Shown here in pieces: positions 1-10,883 of a stretch of DNA of 64,000 nucleotides. The notes under the pieces are model-generated. The model was not told the origin of the DNA and did not search any database. It saw only the letters and a program-made list of their open reading frames with translations. Source of the DNA: Paulinella micropora (Eukaryota > Cercozoa > Imbricatea > Euglyphida > Paulinellidae); the NCBI GenBank assembly GCA_019918135.1, contig WBZZ01003320.1, forward strand, positions 10,001 to 74,000, given 5' to 3'. The position numbers and the translations under genes were made by a program. Position 1 is the first letter of the stretch. Each line of letters starts with the position of its first letter.

Positions 1-311
1 TCCGTGGAGTAAGTGATGAGATCAACTGATGAGATATCGACTAATGTCAGAAAAAAGGAGCTTCTGATTTCGTCAACCAAGGAAGTCTGTGGGTAAAGTA
101 TTAACCCGATGCCCAGCTAAGCCGTGATGTTTGCACGGAAGGGACTGATACAGGCGATACCAAAGCTCCCTAGTACCAGGCGGGGCCAGGGCTCGTTCCA
201 TAAGCGCCCCTTGCAGAACGAGCTCCCACCTCCATTACAGAGGACCCAGTAAGCAGATGGAGTTTCGAGACTATTCGACAGTCTAGTATAAACCGACGGA
301 GCACTGTGGGT
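1..311. other. Gene-free flank
   Basis: No reading frame of useful length, RNA gene or repeat family was recognised here. Base composition is mixed and the stretch ends at the first GATA microsatellite. Confidence 0.4.

Positions 312-385
<74 letters not shown>
312..385. repeat. (GATA)n microsatellite
   Basis: An almost perfect run of GATA units, followed by a degenerate ATATGG/ATAGAT tail. The Ile-Tyr-Leu-Ser reading frames that it and its neighbours create are repeat artefacts. Confidence 0.97.
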
Positions 386-509
386 TGGATATAGATATAG
401 ATATCTACGAGTCCATCTTTACCACTTCCCTTCTAACTCTTACGCTTCCCACTTATCCCTACTAGTGGCAAGTATTCTATCATTAAAAGTTGATCAGTGA
501 AAAAAAAAA

Positions 510-512
<3 letters not shown>

Positions 513-551
<39 letters not shown>

Positions 552-598
552 CGATAGATAGATAGATAGATAGATAGGTAGATAGATAGATAGGTAGG

Positions 599-645
<47 letters not shown>

Positions 646-652
646 GTAGATA
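513..652. repeat. (GATA)n microsatellite
   Basis: About 140 bp of GATA units with occasional GGTA and GATC variants, preceded by a short poly-A run. Both strands stay open in several frames only because the unit contains no stop in those frames. Confidence 0.97.
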
Positions 653-771
653 CCGTCTGATACGAAAAGCAAGCGTTCTTCAATTACTCAAAGTCGTTCA
701 GTGGGATATATATATAATATATATATATGATAGATAGATAGATATATAGATACTAAGACGAAAAAAATAAA

Positions 772-1011
772 GTCAGAAAAAATAACATCCAGCGGTGGAA
801 AAAGTAAAATCCCAACTTGCTTTCAGACTAGAGAAAACGTAAGAACTCGGCTGAAAATCAAGGTTGCTGCTTGATTTAATACGGAACTGTATCAAATCAA
901 GCAGCACCCTTGATTTCCAGCCGAGTTCTTCAAGTGACGTTTCTCTAGCCTGAAATCAGAAACCAAGTTTGGACTTTATTTTTTCCACTCCCGGATGTTA
1001 ATTTTTCTGAC
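772..1011. mobile_element. Foldback (MITE-like) element
   Basis: An imperfect inverted repeat. The left arm (772-877) pairs with the right arm (894-1011) around a 16-base centre. Both ends read GTCAGAAAAA when read inward, and the innermost arms (TGCTGCTTGATTT and its complement) match exactly. The arms differ by scattered substitutions and short indels, so the copy is not new. No coding capacity and no clear target duplication were seen. It could be a miniature inverted-repeat transposon or another foldback element; the superfamily cannot be told. Confidence 0.75.
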
Positions 1012-1046
1012 GGTAGGTACTTTTTCCAAATTAGTATATCACTTAT

Positions 1047-1118
<72 letters not shown>

Positions 1119-1135
1119 TTAATAGATATATATTA

Positions 1136-1176
<41 letters not shown>

Positions 1177-1181
1177 GATAG
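1047..1181. repeat. (GATA)n microsatellite, interrupted
   Basis: GATA units broken in the middle by TATTAATAGATATATATTAATA. This is the third such array within 900 bp, and together with the one at 513-652 it brackets the foldback element. Confidence 0.95.
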
Positions 1182-1998
1182 ACTCTTATTCCCACTTATT
1201 CCCAATGGACGATTTGAAGGTCCGGGTAGGAAACTAGCCTGTTAATCAGAGGCTCCGGGATCCCAGTTGTCTACCACCATTTTACTGAGATTCAAAAGGA
1301 CCAAAAAGGAAACCAACCTCACTAAATTGGTAATATATGAATATAAAGGCAATTCTCCACCAGTACCAGAAATATGGTAATACAGGAATAATTACTAAAT
1401 ATTGAGTAATCAGAAGAGTGAAGCTACCGTGACTGTACGGTTATGCTGTAGTGGACTAGAATATAATTAATTCTTACAATGCTCCCCCTTAATTAAGGGC
1501 TAGGACAGCTCAGCAAAGACGCAGCCCGACTCAGGAGGAGAATAAAGAGCAAAAACCATCACCATCAGAACTGCAACATTACCCAACACACAAGTGTCAC
1601 CCTGTAGATGAAAAAAATTACTAGTGATGGTAAGATTTCGGGTCGGGGGCGGCAGAGCCGAGGTGTAATAGATAGTTAGAGAGGTGTTTTAGGAGTTAGG
1701 GCTTTTTGCAGCCATAGAGACTTTTAATAAGAGTTCTGTAATACTTTACTAGCCTCCTGTGAGGAAATTGCCAACCGGCATTCAAATGAATACACACACT
1801 GCTGTCATTTGATTTCAAAATACTTCCGAGAACAGGGAAGGTACCAAAAGACGCTGGGATGAGCAATTCCAGTTTATTTAGTACTCTTGCTTGACAGACT
1901 ACTTGTCCCTTTCGAAACAATGTAAATTCTGAGAAATAACAAGAATAATTCAAGTGCTATCACGAGTTGTATAGCGGTTGGAGTTGTTCGCAGTCAAG
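1182..1998. other. Gene-free stretch with a possible minus-strand LTR end
   Basis: No convincing coding region. On the minus strand, a purine tract AAGGGGGAGC near 1484-1499 is followed by TGTAAGAATT, which looks like a polypurine tract running into the 5' end of an LTR that would extend leftward to about 1275. No partner LTR was found, so this is only a possible retrotransposon remnant. Confidence 0.3.
1994..1998. repeat. Target site duplication of the copia element, left
   Basis: TCAAG immediately before the 5' LTR. The same five bases follow the 3' LTR at 9716-9720. Five base pairs is the usual duplication size for Ty1/copia integration. Confidence 0.6.
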
Positions 1999-2312
1999 CT
2001 TGAGAAGTGAATTAGGTGATGTGATTCATACAATCTGTATAAATGTTTATAGTTTATAGTAGTATGGGAAAAATGGATATTTACGACTGTGTGTGGCATT
2101 GGTGGCACCAATGCCAATATGCACTGTATGGATACATTTTATTTTATGACTTAGCGACCTGCATCAACTGTTTCGTTTGTTTGGCGGGCTTTTGTCTGTA
2201 TTGATTGAATAACATATTAAAGGACGTGTGGAGCTGGTTAGATAGTCAACCGGGGACGCCTGGGCGATGTTAAACCTGCTTCTAATACCTTTTATTCTGT
2301 TCAACTTCTTAA
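1999..2312 (+). repeat. 5' LTR of the copia element
   Basis: About 314 bp matching 9391-9715. It shares the segment TGGATAC followed by a TTTTATTTTATGAC block, the segment ATTGATTGAATAAC, and the 3' segment TTCTGTTCAACTTCTTAA. TGGTTAGGAGCC directly after it is in the place of the primer binding site. It contains a perfect 23-base hairpin at 2094-2116. Confidence 0.88.
2094..2116. promoter_or_regulatory. Perfect palindrome inside the 5' LTR
   Basis: TGGCATTGGTG, one G, then its exact reverse complement. The same palindrome is intact in the 3' LTR at 9487-9509 although surrounding LTR positions differ. It may be a protein-binding dyad or an RNA hairpin of the LTR transcript; the function is unknown. 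Confidence 0.7.
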
Positions 2313-2817
2313 TGGTTAGGAGCCTTGTACGTGTTGAAGCACAACAAATCACCTAGAGTGATCAAGAGGAAAGGCATCCACTGTCTGTGTTACATCCAAG
2401 AGTGACACAGCAGAAGGGAAGTCCTTCCAACTGTGCTTCAGTACCAATGCGTGAAACGTTGTGGTTGGACAGGGGGTAGAGCTCTGCAGAGGCTGGGCTA
2501 CCGACAGGAGACAAGAGTGAGCCTTCGGGTCAGAAGGACATCTACAGGAACGGTTTAGGGGTTTGGACCACAAAACCCCATTAACAGGCAACCCCAGAAA
2601 CCAGTTCAGGGTTGCTTGTGGCGCGCAGGAGTGTTGGTGGGTGCAGGATAGCTACCTGCTCAGGACAACTAACAGGAAAAGGCCAACAGCTGATCGCTGC
2701 AAGGAGGACCCTGGCAACGTACCCGTAGAGGGGGATTTGCAGAAAGGGTGTCGGCCAGTTAAGAACACACAACAGACAGGGAACAACAACCTTTCTGGAG
2801 TGGAAAAGAAATTTCAG

Positions 2818-4690
2818 ATGTCTGAAAAAACGAAAAACGGAAATGAGTCTAACAACATACCTTACTATAGCGGTAGGGAAGACTGGGAAGACTTTCAACG
2901 TGCTCTAATGCTAGAGGCAGTTAGGAAGGACCTTAAAGGTGGTTTTGAGAACCTCCAGGGGCATAAGCTGGAAGTGCATCGTGCCAACCTTACATGGCAG
3001 GCAAGAAGGTACCCAACTATATGAGTCGGTGGGAGAAACATGCAAAGAAAAAGGCACTGCAGTAGCAGCAGTAGCAGCAGCTATGCAAGTGGAGTGCTGG
3101 ACAGTGCTTTGAGGCTGCAAGGAAGTGCCAGCAATTAAGAAGAAGAGACTGGTATGCCAGTTTTAGATGATGCAGCAGAGGAGTCGAGTAGCAGTGATGA
3201 CACTGGGGACTCTGCAGACGAGGAAGAACAAGAAAGAGAGGAAGAGAGCTCAAGCACAGCTACAAGGCGTGAGTCTGCCTCAAGGAAGTATGAGGAGGAA
3301 AGGAGAGCAAGAGCAAAGACATCGTCCTCTCAAGCATCGTCAGTCACAGAGGAATCTGGCAGGGCAGACATAAGTGGCAGTGGTGAGTCAAAAGGTCCAG
3401 CAGCAGGACTCTCTACAGCTGCAGCCACGGACAAGAAGTCAGAGGCTACGAAGCGCAAGGAGAAGCGAAAGGAGCGACAACTTGTGGTAAGCTATGATGA
3501 CAGCCTGTTAGTGGCAGTGCGAGAGAAGAGGGTGGAGTTGTTCACTCTAATCTATGTGCAGCTCAAGGGTGAGGCAAAGAGATTGGTCATCGACCTAGTC
3601 AGGGACGGAACGCAGGAATTTGGGCAGCAACCTGATGTCATGTGGAAAAGGCTTAAAGACCGGTATGGGAAAGGCAATCCCAGTGATCTGCTTGAGAAGC
3701 AGAGAAAAATGGCTCGGTGGGAATTTAACTCTTCTACGCAATATGAAGGGCAGATTGCTGAGTTCGAGGCTGTGAGGGAGCAGTTAGCCAAGAAGGGGCA
3801 CCATCCCTCTCATTTGAGCTTTGAGCAAATTATCCGCGATGCGATAATTGGTCCGGAAATGAGGGACAAGGAGGTGCAGACAGACTGGAAGCAGTGGTTG
3901 CTGGCAGCCGATTTTGAGAAAGATAAGCAAGCATGGGACGTGCATCAATGGTGGCAAGAGCTGAAGCGAAAGGCCAAGGACATTGATCTGCAAAAGGAAA
4001 GAGAAAGGAAAGCCAGCAAGAAGGCAAAGGCTAATGCTGCAAAGGTAGAAAAAAAGAGACCCTTTACTACCCCATCCTGTACTTCAAGAAGGGAAGGTGT
4101 AAGAAGGGAGGAGAGTGTCAATACCTGCATCTCAACGATAAGCTGAAAGGGATCTGTTTCCTGTTCAGTAAGGAAGGGGATTGCAAGTACGGGAATAAGT
4201 GTAAGTTCTCTCATTCGGGGAATTAAAAGAAAGGTGGAGCAGGCACGAGAGGGGATGATGATCATGGGGGCAGTAAACGCAACCAAAAGAGTAAGAAGGA
4301 TAAGAGTAAGAAGGAGAAGAAGTGCTTTAACTGCAAGGGCAAGGGGCACTATGCCTCCAACTGTAAGAAGCACTGTCTCCGGTGTGGAGGTGATCATCCT
4401 TTGCCAAAGTGTACACATGGTCCCGATGGGAACGGAGAGCAGCCTGGAGCAAAGGCTAAGGCCGACATGGTCAAAAAGAAGTCCCCGGGAGCTGACACAA
4501 GTGAAAGCTCTGAAGAGGAAGAAGATGGGGAGCTCAATCGTGCCTTCAGTCTACTTCAGAGAAGGAAAGCAGCGCGGGCCTACATGGTGAAAGGGGGTGG
4601 TAGCAAAACTGTGAGTGGGGTGAGGGAGTGCCCACACCTGAAAGGTGTGAGAGTGAGGCGCCTCAACCTGAAAGTAGTAAGCTAGCTAGT
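2818..4690 (+). pseudogene. gag: Copia gag region with zinc fingers, broken
   Basis: Gag would form the retrotransposon particle and bind its RNA. The region begins with a copia-like capsid opening (a tract with W, DF and a following helix, near 2870-2920), continues through a very acidic, Ser/Glu-rich segment, then a helical part resembling UBN2/copia-type gag near 3540-3960. Near 4085-4215 are two Cys/His clusters of the CCCH type, and near 4324-4365 a retroviral zinc knuckle (CFNCKGKGHYASNC), followed by a further Cys/His group. CCCH fingers in front of a CCHC knuckle are not typical of copia gag. This part is broken in this copy. Confidence 0.75.
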
Positions 4691-7440
4691 ACCACCAGTC
4701 AACAGGAAGGAGAGCTGGGCGTGTTCCCTGAAGTGAGCAACTATGAGGAGTTCCACAGCTTTGTCAATGCACTGACTGCTCCAAGGGCGGACGACCAAGC
4801 GCCTGCGACGAATGTGGAGGCGCGAGAGGCTGGCGAGGAGCTGGGAACGATCCCGGAGGGAAGTGGTCTGAGCGGAACTGCCGCGCTTTATGCGGGCGGA
4901 TGATCTGCAGAGGATACCACTTACTACTCTCGTTTGGCTGAGGCTGCGGAGGCTCTTCTCAACGCTGGTTATGATTACATACCAGTGCGGGCAAGCGATG
5001 GTATGACTGACGGGGGGGGGGGGGGGGTGAAGGCGATCCCAGGGCCCCTGCCGGGTCTGACTCCAAGCGAGCTCGAGGAGAAGAAGAAGAAGAAGAAGAA
5101 GAGAGACAGAAGGAGTTGCTTGGAGGACAAGAACCGTGGGAGGATGATGAAATCTACGAATGGGATAGTGATGGCCCCTACGACTCCGATCAAGAACGGG
5201 ACGTGGAGGCTCTGGCGGTGGTGCGGCGATACCAAGACAGAAGGGGAGCAGTAACGCATGAGTTTCAACAGTACGGGTCGGGGCGTGGGCGACTGGTGAC
5301 CTTCGGTGTGGCTACGGCTCCGGCGGAATTTGTTCCTCGTTCGTGGATGAGGGACATACCCACAGGACCGGGACTAGTGGACCAATATATGGAATGGCAA
5401 ATCAATTCTTTGAGATTCGAAGACTCAAGTACGGGCGAAAATCACCTAGGGCGATGATGGTAAAGAAGGCGGAAAGTAAGGCGGGCACCGGGGAGAAGAA
5501 AACAGTAGCTACCCCGCAAACGCCGGACTCAATTTATTCGTTGCCCGAACCTCTGAAGTATGGTCCCGAGACCTACGAGATACCGCCCGAACACCTGCGT
5601 CATGAAGATGACGAGCCCGTGGGAGTGGTGGAAGCGCGCCTGGAGGAGAGGCGCTACGGTTCGACGTTTGGCAGAGACAGGTGCATGAGGACCCGGAAGG
5701 AGGCGGTGGAGTCGGAGTACCAACAGGCAAGGGCTGACGCCGCCGGGCTACTCATCGGAGACATGATGTTTTGCACCAACCATCAAGACAAGAGAGAGCG
5801 CTACTACGTGGATGAGAGCATAAGGGCTAAGGCGCGTGAGTGGGCGCTGATGCCGGCGTATCGGCTGGTAGTCAAGATGGAGGAACGTGGACTCGGACAT
5901 CTGGTTGGGCGAGCCAAGCCCGACAAGATGGTGGAGCATCTAACACGACAAGAAGCTCAGAAGCGGGGGGTGAATTGGGACCGATCATTGGTGCCAATTA
6001 TATTCACTATCCTGCGAGAGGAGCACACCGGGTTGCTCTACAACTGGAGCATCAACAGGGACAAAGTGAAGTGGGAAGAACCGGGAGTTCCGAGAAACCG
6101 GAAGGTGTACCGCGAACGGGTGCTTTATCGCACGGTGAAGGCGGCGGTGATACAGTATCGGGCCATGAAGGACCCGGTTCATGCCGGAAGGTATGACTCG
6201 AACCTAAAGCGAGTAAAGGCGGTTGGTGCGGGATCAAGGTCCCGTGACGCCGATAGTCGCGAAAGGAAAGATGGCCCCGTCACCGGTTACGCAAGAAGCG
6301 ATGCCCCTGCTGACTCCCAAGGTGGAAGGAAAAGCCATAGAGACCACAGAGGCACCGACGGAGGAACAAGCGGAAAGTCAAGGACCTGCAGCACTGGGTC
6401 CGGGAAGGGTAAAACCGGAAACACTGGCTACTCCGGAGGAAGTAGTTGACCCTTTAGTGTATCTGGAAAATGGGAGCACCCCGTGGCGGGAGCACATGGC
6501 TGAGCTCTATCGCAGCTTCCCGAAGGATTCCACAGAAGTGCACGAGGAATCGGAGGACTCCAAGGATCCCGGGAGGGGGGACGATGTCATTGGTGACCCA
6601 AGTCAGGGCGGCGGCGCCTTACAACACTCCGAAGGCCCAGAAGTTTAAGGCCGAGATGGACAGGGCGCTAGCTCAGGTTAAGGGTAAACTGACGCCCACT
6701 AAACCCAAGCGTCAGGACCACGCGAAGGATGAGGAAATGCGCACCAACCTGCTTAGACACCTCCGGAAACTGGCGAAGGTAATGGTGGAGCTCTACAGCG
6801 AGGACGCATGAGCCGTGGGGTTGGACCAGATCGACGAGGTGCAACAAATAATCACCAAGGTGGCAGAAAAGCGGCTATGGCGCAGAGAGGAGCGCAAAGA
6901 GGGGTTACTTACCCCTGATACAGTACCGGGTCAACCCACTCCAGGGGGAGCTCCAAGCCCCGGAAAGCCACAAGTGGAAATGGAACCGGAGCAGGGACGA
7001 GACCGGGTGGGCGAAAAGGAAAGGATCCGGCGCTTGGAGGTGATAATGGAACAGCAAAACGAGGTGAACCAAAAGCGGGTGGCGTGGCCGCCCCAGTGGG
7101 GGGATGACCGACGAGACCTACAGGACTTCGAGGAGCGGTGGCAGGAGTATGTGGAACTACTGTACCGATGGTCTACCGGTTGGCCTTTTCCCTACAATAA
7201 ACCAAGGTTCCCCGCGCACTGGGACCCTAAGCCGTGGAGGATCGCTGGAGCTTGGAAGAAGCGTCCCAAGCCGTACTGGTTACGACCGCTAGGGGAAGGT
7301 GACATGCCCGATCATGTGGTGCGAACAAAGGCAGGAGGTGACTCGTGGCATGAGTGTGGAAGTGCCGGCAAAGGAGTGGGGATGGAATTGGGCCAAGAAG
7401 ACCTACGGCCCGGAATGGAAAAGTAAGACCCGAAAGGGTG
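4690..7440 (+). pseudogene. Copia middle region, unrecognised
   Basis: In a copia element this interval between gag and RT should hold the aspartic protease and integrase. I see long G+C-rich reading stretches rich in Arg, Glu, Gly and Pro, a poly-G run near 5020 and an acidic Lys/Glu repeat near 5090. I do not see a recognisable HHCC zinc finger or rve-type DDE core. The integrase may be too decayed to see, replaced by other sequence, or strongly divergent. The region is broken. Confidence 0.4.
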
Positions 7441-8270
7441 CCGTGTAAGGGGAGTTTGATCCCATTCGCAAAGGCAAGAAGCTGCAGCCAGCTCATTTTG
7501 TCCGCTTTGAAGGCAAGGAAACGGAGAACGAAGTTGAGAGAATGCTTGACACGGAGATTCCCACTGAGTGGGCCGTACCCGAACGGGTGCTGGCGGCTAC
7601 ATTTACTCGTCCGGTGGCGAAGAAGGAAGCTACTGCTTCCGGGAAGTTCAAGGATGCCCGAGCGCAGGAGATCGCCACCCTGTGGGCGCAAGGATGTTTC
7701 CGGAGGCGCAAAAGGGAATCGGTACCGGTGCGAGACTTGTGCCGGGGGCGATATGCTGATGCGACCAAGGAGTCGGGAGGAAAGGTGTTAAAGTACAAAA
7801 GTAGGTTGGCGGCGAAGGGGTACTCCATGGTCAAGGAGAACGCTATGGGCAACGCACGTTCCCAACCCCCTGCACCATGACTATACTTGGTTTCTTTATG
7901 TTGGTGACGTTCTACAACCTTATAATGGGCAAGTTCGATGTAGGCACGGCCTACATAGAGGCAGAGGTGGAAGAAAAGGGAATGCGACCTACCTACCTAG
8001 TCCCCCCGTTCGGCTTTGAAGAGGAGGGGTACGTTTGGGAAATGTTAAGGGCTCTCTACGGACGACCGGATGCAGGGAGAAAGTGGTGGATGCAAGTGCT
8101 GGTGCCTTTCATGGTGTCGCAAGGGTACGAGCAGCACAAAGCGTTTCCGTACTTCTTCCTCCGCTGGCGTTCGGGGCAACAGAAGCCTGACATCGGGTTC
8201 GTACATGTGGACGACATCATGATGGGCTTCAGCAGCGAGGATGCAAAAGAGGGCGGCGGGTGAAAGCCGC
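7440..8270 (+). pseudogene. Copia reverse transcriptase region, broken
   Basis: RNA-dependent DNA polymerase that copies the element's RNA. Copia-type landmarks appear in order: KYKSRLAAKGY near 7790 (copia KARLVAKGF), GKFDVGTAYIEAEVEE near 7930 (LDVKTAFLNGELEE), PPFGFEEEGYVWEMLRALYG near 8010 (PPGF then LKKALYGLKQ), and FVHVDDIMMG near 8200, the catalytic YVDD-type box. These place the element in Ty1/copia rather than Gypsy. The part is broken in this copy. Confidence 0.85.
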
Positions 8271-9326
8271 TTCAAGGTCTTTAAGAATGAACTACCAACG
8301 GGTGTGGTTGGTATCGACATCGAAGACGGTAGGCACCCGGAGTTGGGGCAAACCATCAAGTTGTTCCAGGAAACGTTTATCAAGGAAGCCAGCGAGCGTC
8401 TGAAGACCAAGGACTTATCGTCGGTGGATTCGCTGTGGCTGATGCCTGGGTGCCGAGTGGGCGTTCCAAGTGTCCTGGAGGAGTTTTCGCCTTACGATAT
8501 CTGCGGGATACTTATCTGGGTACGAGTAACTCGGCATGACACGCTTGGGCCTTTGGCCGAGATGGCCCGATATACCTCAAAGCCGGAGGAGTTCCCCTTT
8601 CAAGAGGCGGAACAGGTGATGCGTTACCTTCAGGGTATCGCCAGACGGGGAATCCGATTCTACCAAAAGGAGATCACTCGCCTGACCTCCTATCCCGATG
8701 CGAATCGGAAGGGAGATTGGGGTGATCGACGCGCCCGACTTGCGGTAATCCATTTCATGCTTGGGGGTTCGGTGAACCCGATGTGCATGAAACGCACCAT
8801 TACGGTGGAACTACCGAAGCTGCGTGGACCGTGGGGAAAGGAAAGGCGGGAGAAGCTGTTAGCGAAGCAGTCCGTGCTGCAAGCAGGAGCGATGGGGGCG
8901 TTGCCACCCCCAGAGGAAAAGATGCCGGAGGATCATATGAAGATGGAGGCGCCTCCGGAAGAATCAACCTGCGAGGCCGAGATCTACGCGTTGGACGCGT
9001 GTCTACATGGCCAGGAGAAGATAGCAAACTTCGTAAATGGGATCGCAGGAGGAAAGGTGGCCAAGGACCTGTCCAAGCAAGGGTGGGGGAAACCACCTGT
9101 TGTGTACGAAGACAACAAGGGTGCCATCGATCTGGCTACAACCAACATTTATCGGCAGAAGCTAGATCACATTGATCTGCGCTACGAGTATGTCATCACC
9201 ATGATACTGGTCGGGAAGGCAATGTTGGAGAAGATAAGTTCCGCTGATAACTACGGTGATGTCAACACTAAGCGGCAGCGGGGACCGAAGTACGCGAAAC
9301 TGATTGAGAAGATCGCGCAGCAGTAA
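8241..9326 (+). pseudogene. Copia RT thumb and RNase H region
   Basis: The first half carries the copia RT connection (PLAEMARYTSKP..AEQVMRYLQG, like the usual LKRVLRYLKG segment). The second half is the copia RNase H: STCEAEIYALDACLHG near 8965 (usual STAEAEYIAL), VVYEDNKGAIDLA near 9100 (CDNQSAI.LA) and DHIDLRYEYV near 9165 (KHIDIRYHFVRE). RNase H removes the RNA template during cDNA synthesis. It forms the end of pol and lies about 55 bases before the polypurine tract. Confidence 0.85.
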
Positions 9327-9379
9327 TTGATGAGGCGCCTGATGGGACATTTGTGTAGAGACAGTTAGTATTAATGCCA

Positions 9380-9390
9380 TCAAGGGGGAG
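9380..9390 (+). promoter_or_regulatory. Polypurine tract of the copia element
   Basis: TCAAGGGGGAG immediately before the 3' LTR, the position and composition expected for the plus-strand primer in retrotransposon reverse transcription. Confidence 0.75.
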
Positions 9391-9715
9391 CTTGGGAAGT
9401 GAATTATGTGATGGGATTAATACAACAGGTATATACATTAGTTAATATTTATAGTTTATAGTAGTATGGGGATATTTACGTGTGGGTGGCATTGGTGGCA
9501 CCAATGCCAATATGCACTGTATGGATACCTTTTATTTTATGACTTAGTGACCTGCATCACTGGTAACTGTTTCGTTTGTTTGGCGTGCTTTTGTCTGTAT
9601 TGATTGAATAACCTATTAAAGGACGTGTAGACCTGGTTAGATAGTCAACAGAGGACGCCTGGGCGACGTTAAACCTGCTTCTAATACCTTTATTCTGTTC
9701 AACTTCTTAAGCCTG
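9391..9715 (+). repeat. 3' LTR of the copia element
   Basis: About 325 bp matching the 5' LTR with scattered substitutions and small indels, mostly in the first 80 bases. It retains the 23-base palindrome at 9487-9509. It is followed by TCAAG at 9716-9720, the right target duplication. Confidence 0.88.
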
Positions 9716-9720
9716 TCAAG

Positions 9721-10126
9721 TCAGTCTGGAAAAATAAAGTAAAAAAAGTGAAAAAGTGTCACTTTACCTGGTGTGTTGCCTATTTTACCTATCAATAATT
9801 ATGACTGTGGACAGGAAAAAGCGTTCAAAGGAAATAAAGTTTCAGATATGGGGAAAAAATGCAATAGTCAACATTTTCTAAAAAGTTAACAGGTAAAAGG
9901 ACTCGAAATAAATTGATCTGTTAACTGCAGTTGAAAACGTAACAACTACAAGTTATGACAGTTGATAAATAAATGGAAAAATGAAGTAACGGAACTAAAA
10001 ATAGAAGTGTAAACTTGAAGTAAAAACTTGAGGAAAGTTTAACACAATACTAATGTTTCGGTCCGGTACGTTATTCATTCAGATAGTTCGTTGTGTATTT
10101 ATCACTTGGGGTTGTATCCAAACTCA
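9721..10126. other. Gene-free A+T-rich stretch
   Basis: No coding region, RNA gene or repeat recognised between the copia element and the LTR relic to its right. Confidence 0.4.
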
Positions 10127-10280
10127 CAGTATCCATACATGACATATTGGCATTAGTGTAACCAATACCACACACACTAGTAAATATACTTATTTTCCAT
10201 ACTATGAACTTGAAGTATTAATATTAATTATATAACGTATTTACCGGTTGTATTAATCCTATCACCTAGTTAACTTCCCA
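10127..10280 (-). repeat. Antisense relic of a copia LTR
   Basis: Read on the minus strand, this matches the first 150 bases of the LTRs at 1999 and 9391. It has TGGGAAGT at its start, a block resembling GGGATTAATACAA, the degenerate palindrome region and TATGGATAC. It is clearly more diverged than the two LTRs are from each other. It is a truncated, older remnant of the same family and ends about 170 bp before Polinton 1. Confidence 0.8.
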
Positions 10281-10444
10281 CTTGAAGGAGACTTAGGAGT
10301 CTATACGTTTAAAGCGGGATTCAGTTCTCTGTTAAACAGTTCTCTATTAAAGTAACTTTTGGTGCTGGTTAGTGGGACGCATGTGAGAAGAACAAACAGG
10401 CAGAGAGCAACTATTCGCAGCTTACATCTTAAGGCAATAATAGT
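10281..10444. other. Short flank left of Polinton 1
   Basis: Non-coding. Some words (CTATTAAAG, GCTGGTTAG) echo the 3' half of the copia LTR, but too weakly to call another LTR. Confidence 0.3.
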
Positions 10445-10450
10445 AGGCAC
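10445..10450. repeat. Target site duplication of Polinton 1, left
   Basis: AGGCAC abuts the left TIR, and the identical hexamer abuts the right TIR at 31483-31488. A 6-bp duplication is the hallmark of Polinton integration. Confidence 0.93.
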
Positions 10451-10548
10451 AGTAGTATAGGGTCGCACTTCGGCACACTTTTTCACGACATACCCCGCCC
10501 CGCCACAGGGACACACACAGGCCGGCCCGGACGGGACAAAATGGCAAC
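10451..10548 (+). repeat. Left terminal inverted repeat of P1
   Basis: Starts AGTAGTATAGGGTCGCACTT and continues through a G+C-rich part to ATGGCAAC. It is the reverse complement of 31383-31482 apart from about one base and a short indel. Polinton TIRs are the substrate of the integrase and the site of protein-primed replication start. Confidence 0.93.
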
Positions 10549-10883
10549 TGCCGGAAAAAAGTGGAAACTGTTAATAAAATGATACACTTAGCCTTTTTCA
10601 ACATTGAACACAGTCACAGCTGTCAATTTGCGAAAAAAGAAATATAACTGGTTTTGCGGTGTTTCTTTACTTTTTTTGTTGAAGTTTCTGTTAGATAGAA
10701 AACAAAATGGCGACGGATAAATAAAAAGGAAATGAGTCCGTGACCGAAACATTGATGACTGGTATTTTTTTACACGAAAACTGCAAAATAAACCTACAGA
10801 TTTTCTTGAACACTAAAAATCGCTTTTTTTATGTTTCTGTGTTGCTCTCATTTTACCCAAAACAAATAATATATAAAATATAT
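10549..10883. other. Leader between left TIR and first P1 gene
   Basis: A+T-rich, no supported gene. It probably contains the promoter of the first rightward gene, but no specific element can be named. Confidence 0.35.

Larger units (their letters stand above)
1999..9715 (+). mobile_element. Ty1/copia-type LTR retrotransposon, broken
   Basis: A 7.7-kb element with direct LTRs at both ends and a TCAAG target duplication. Its order is gag with zinc fingers, a long middle part, copia-type reverse transcriptase and RNase H, polypurine tract and 3' LTR. RT lying immediately before RNase H and the 3' end, with an FVHVDD-type RT core, places it in the copia superfamily. The copy is broken in roughly ten or more places and its LTRs differ by roughly a tenth by eye, so it is a moderately old fossil. 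It is more G+C-rich than the Polintons downstream. Confidence 0.9.

Noticed and set aside
433-683. Minus-strand frames rich in Ile-Tyr-Leu-Ser
   Set aside because: They are translations of the GATA microsatellite and have no other content.
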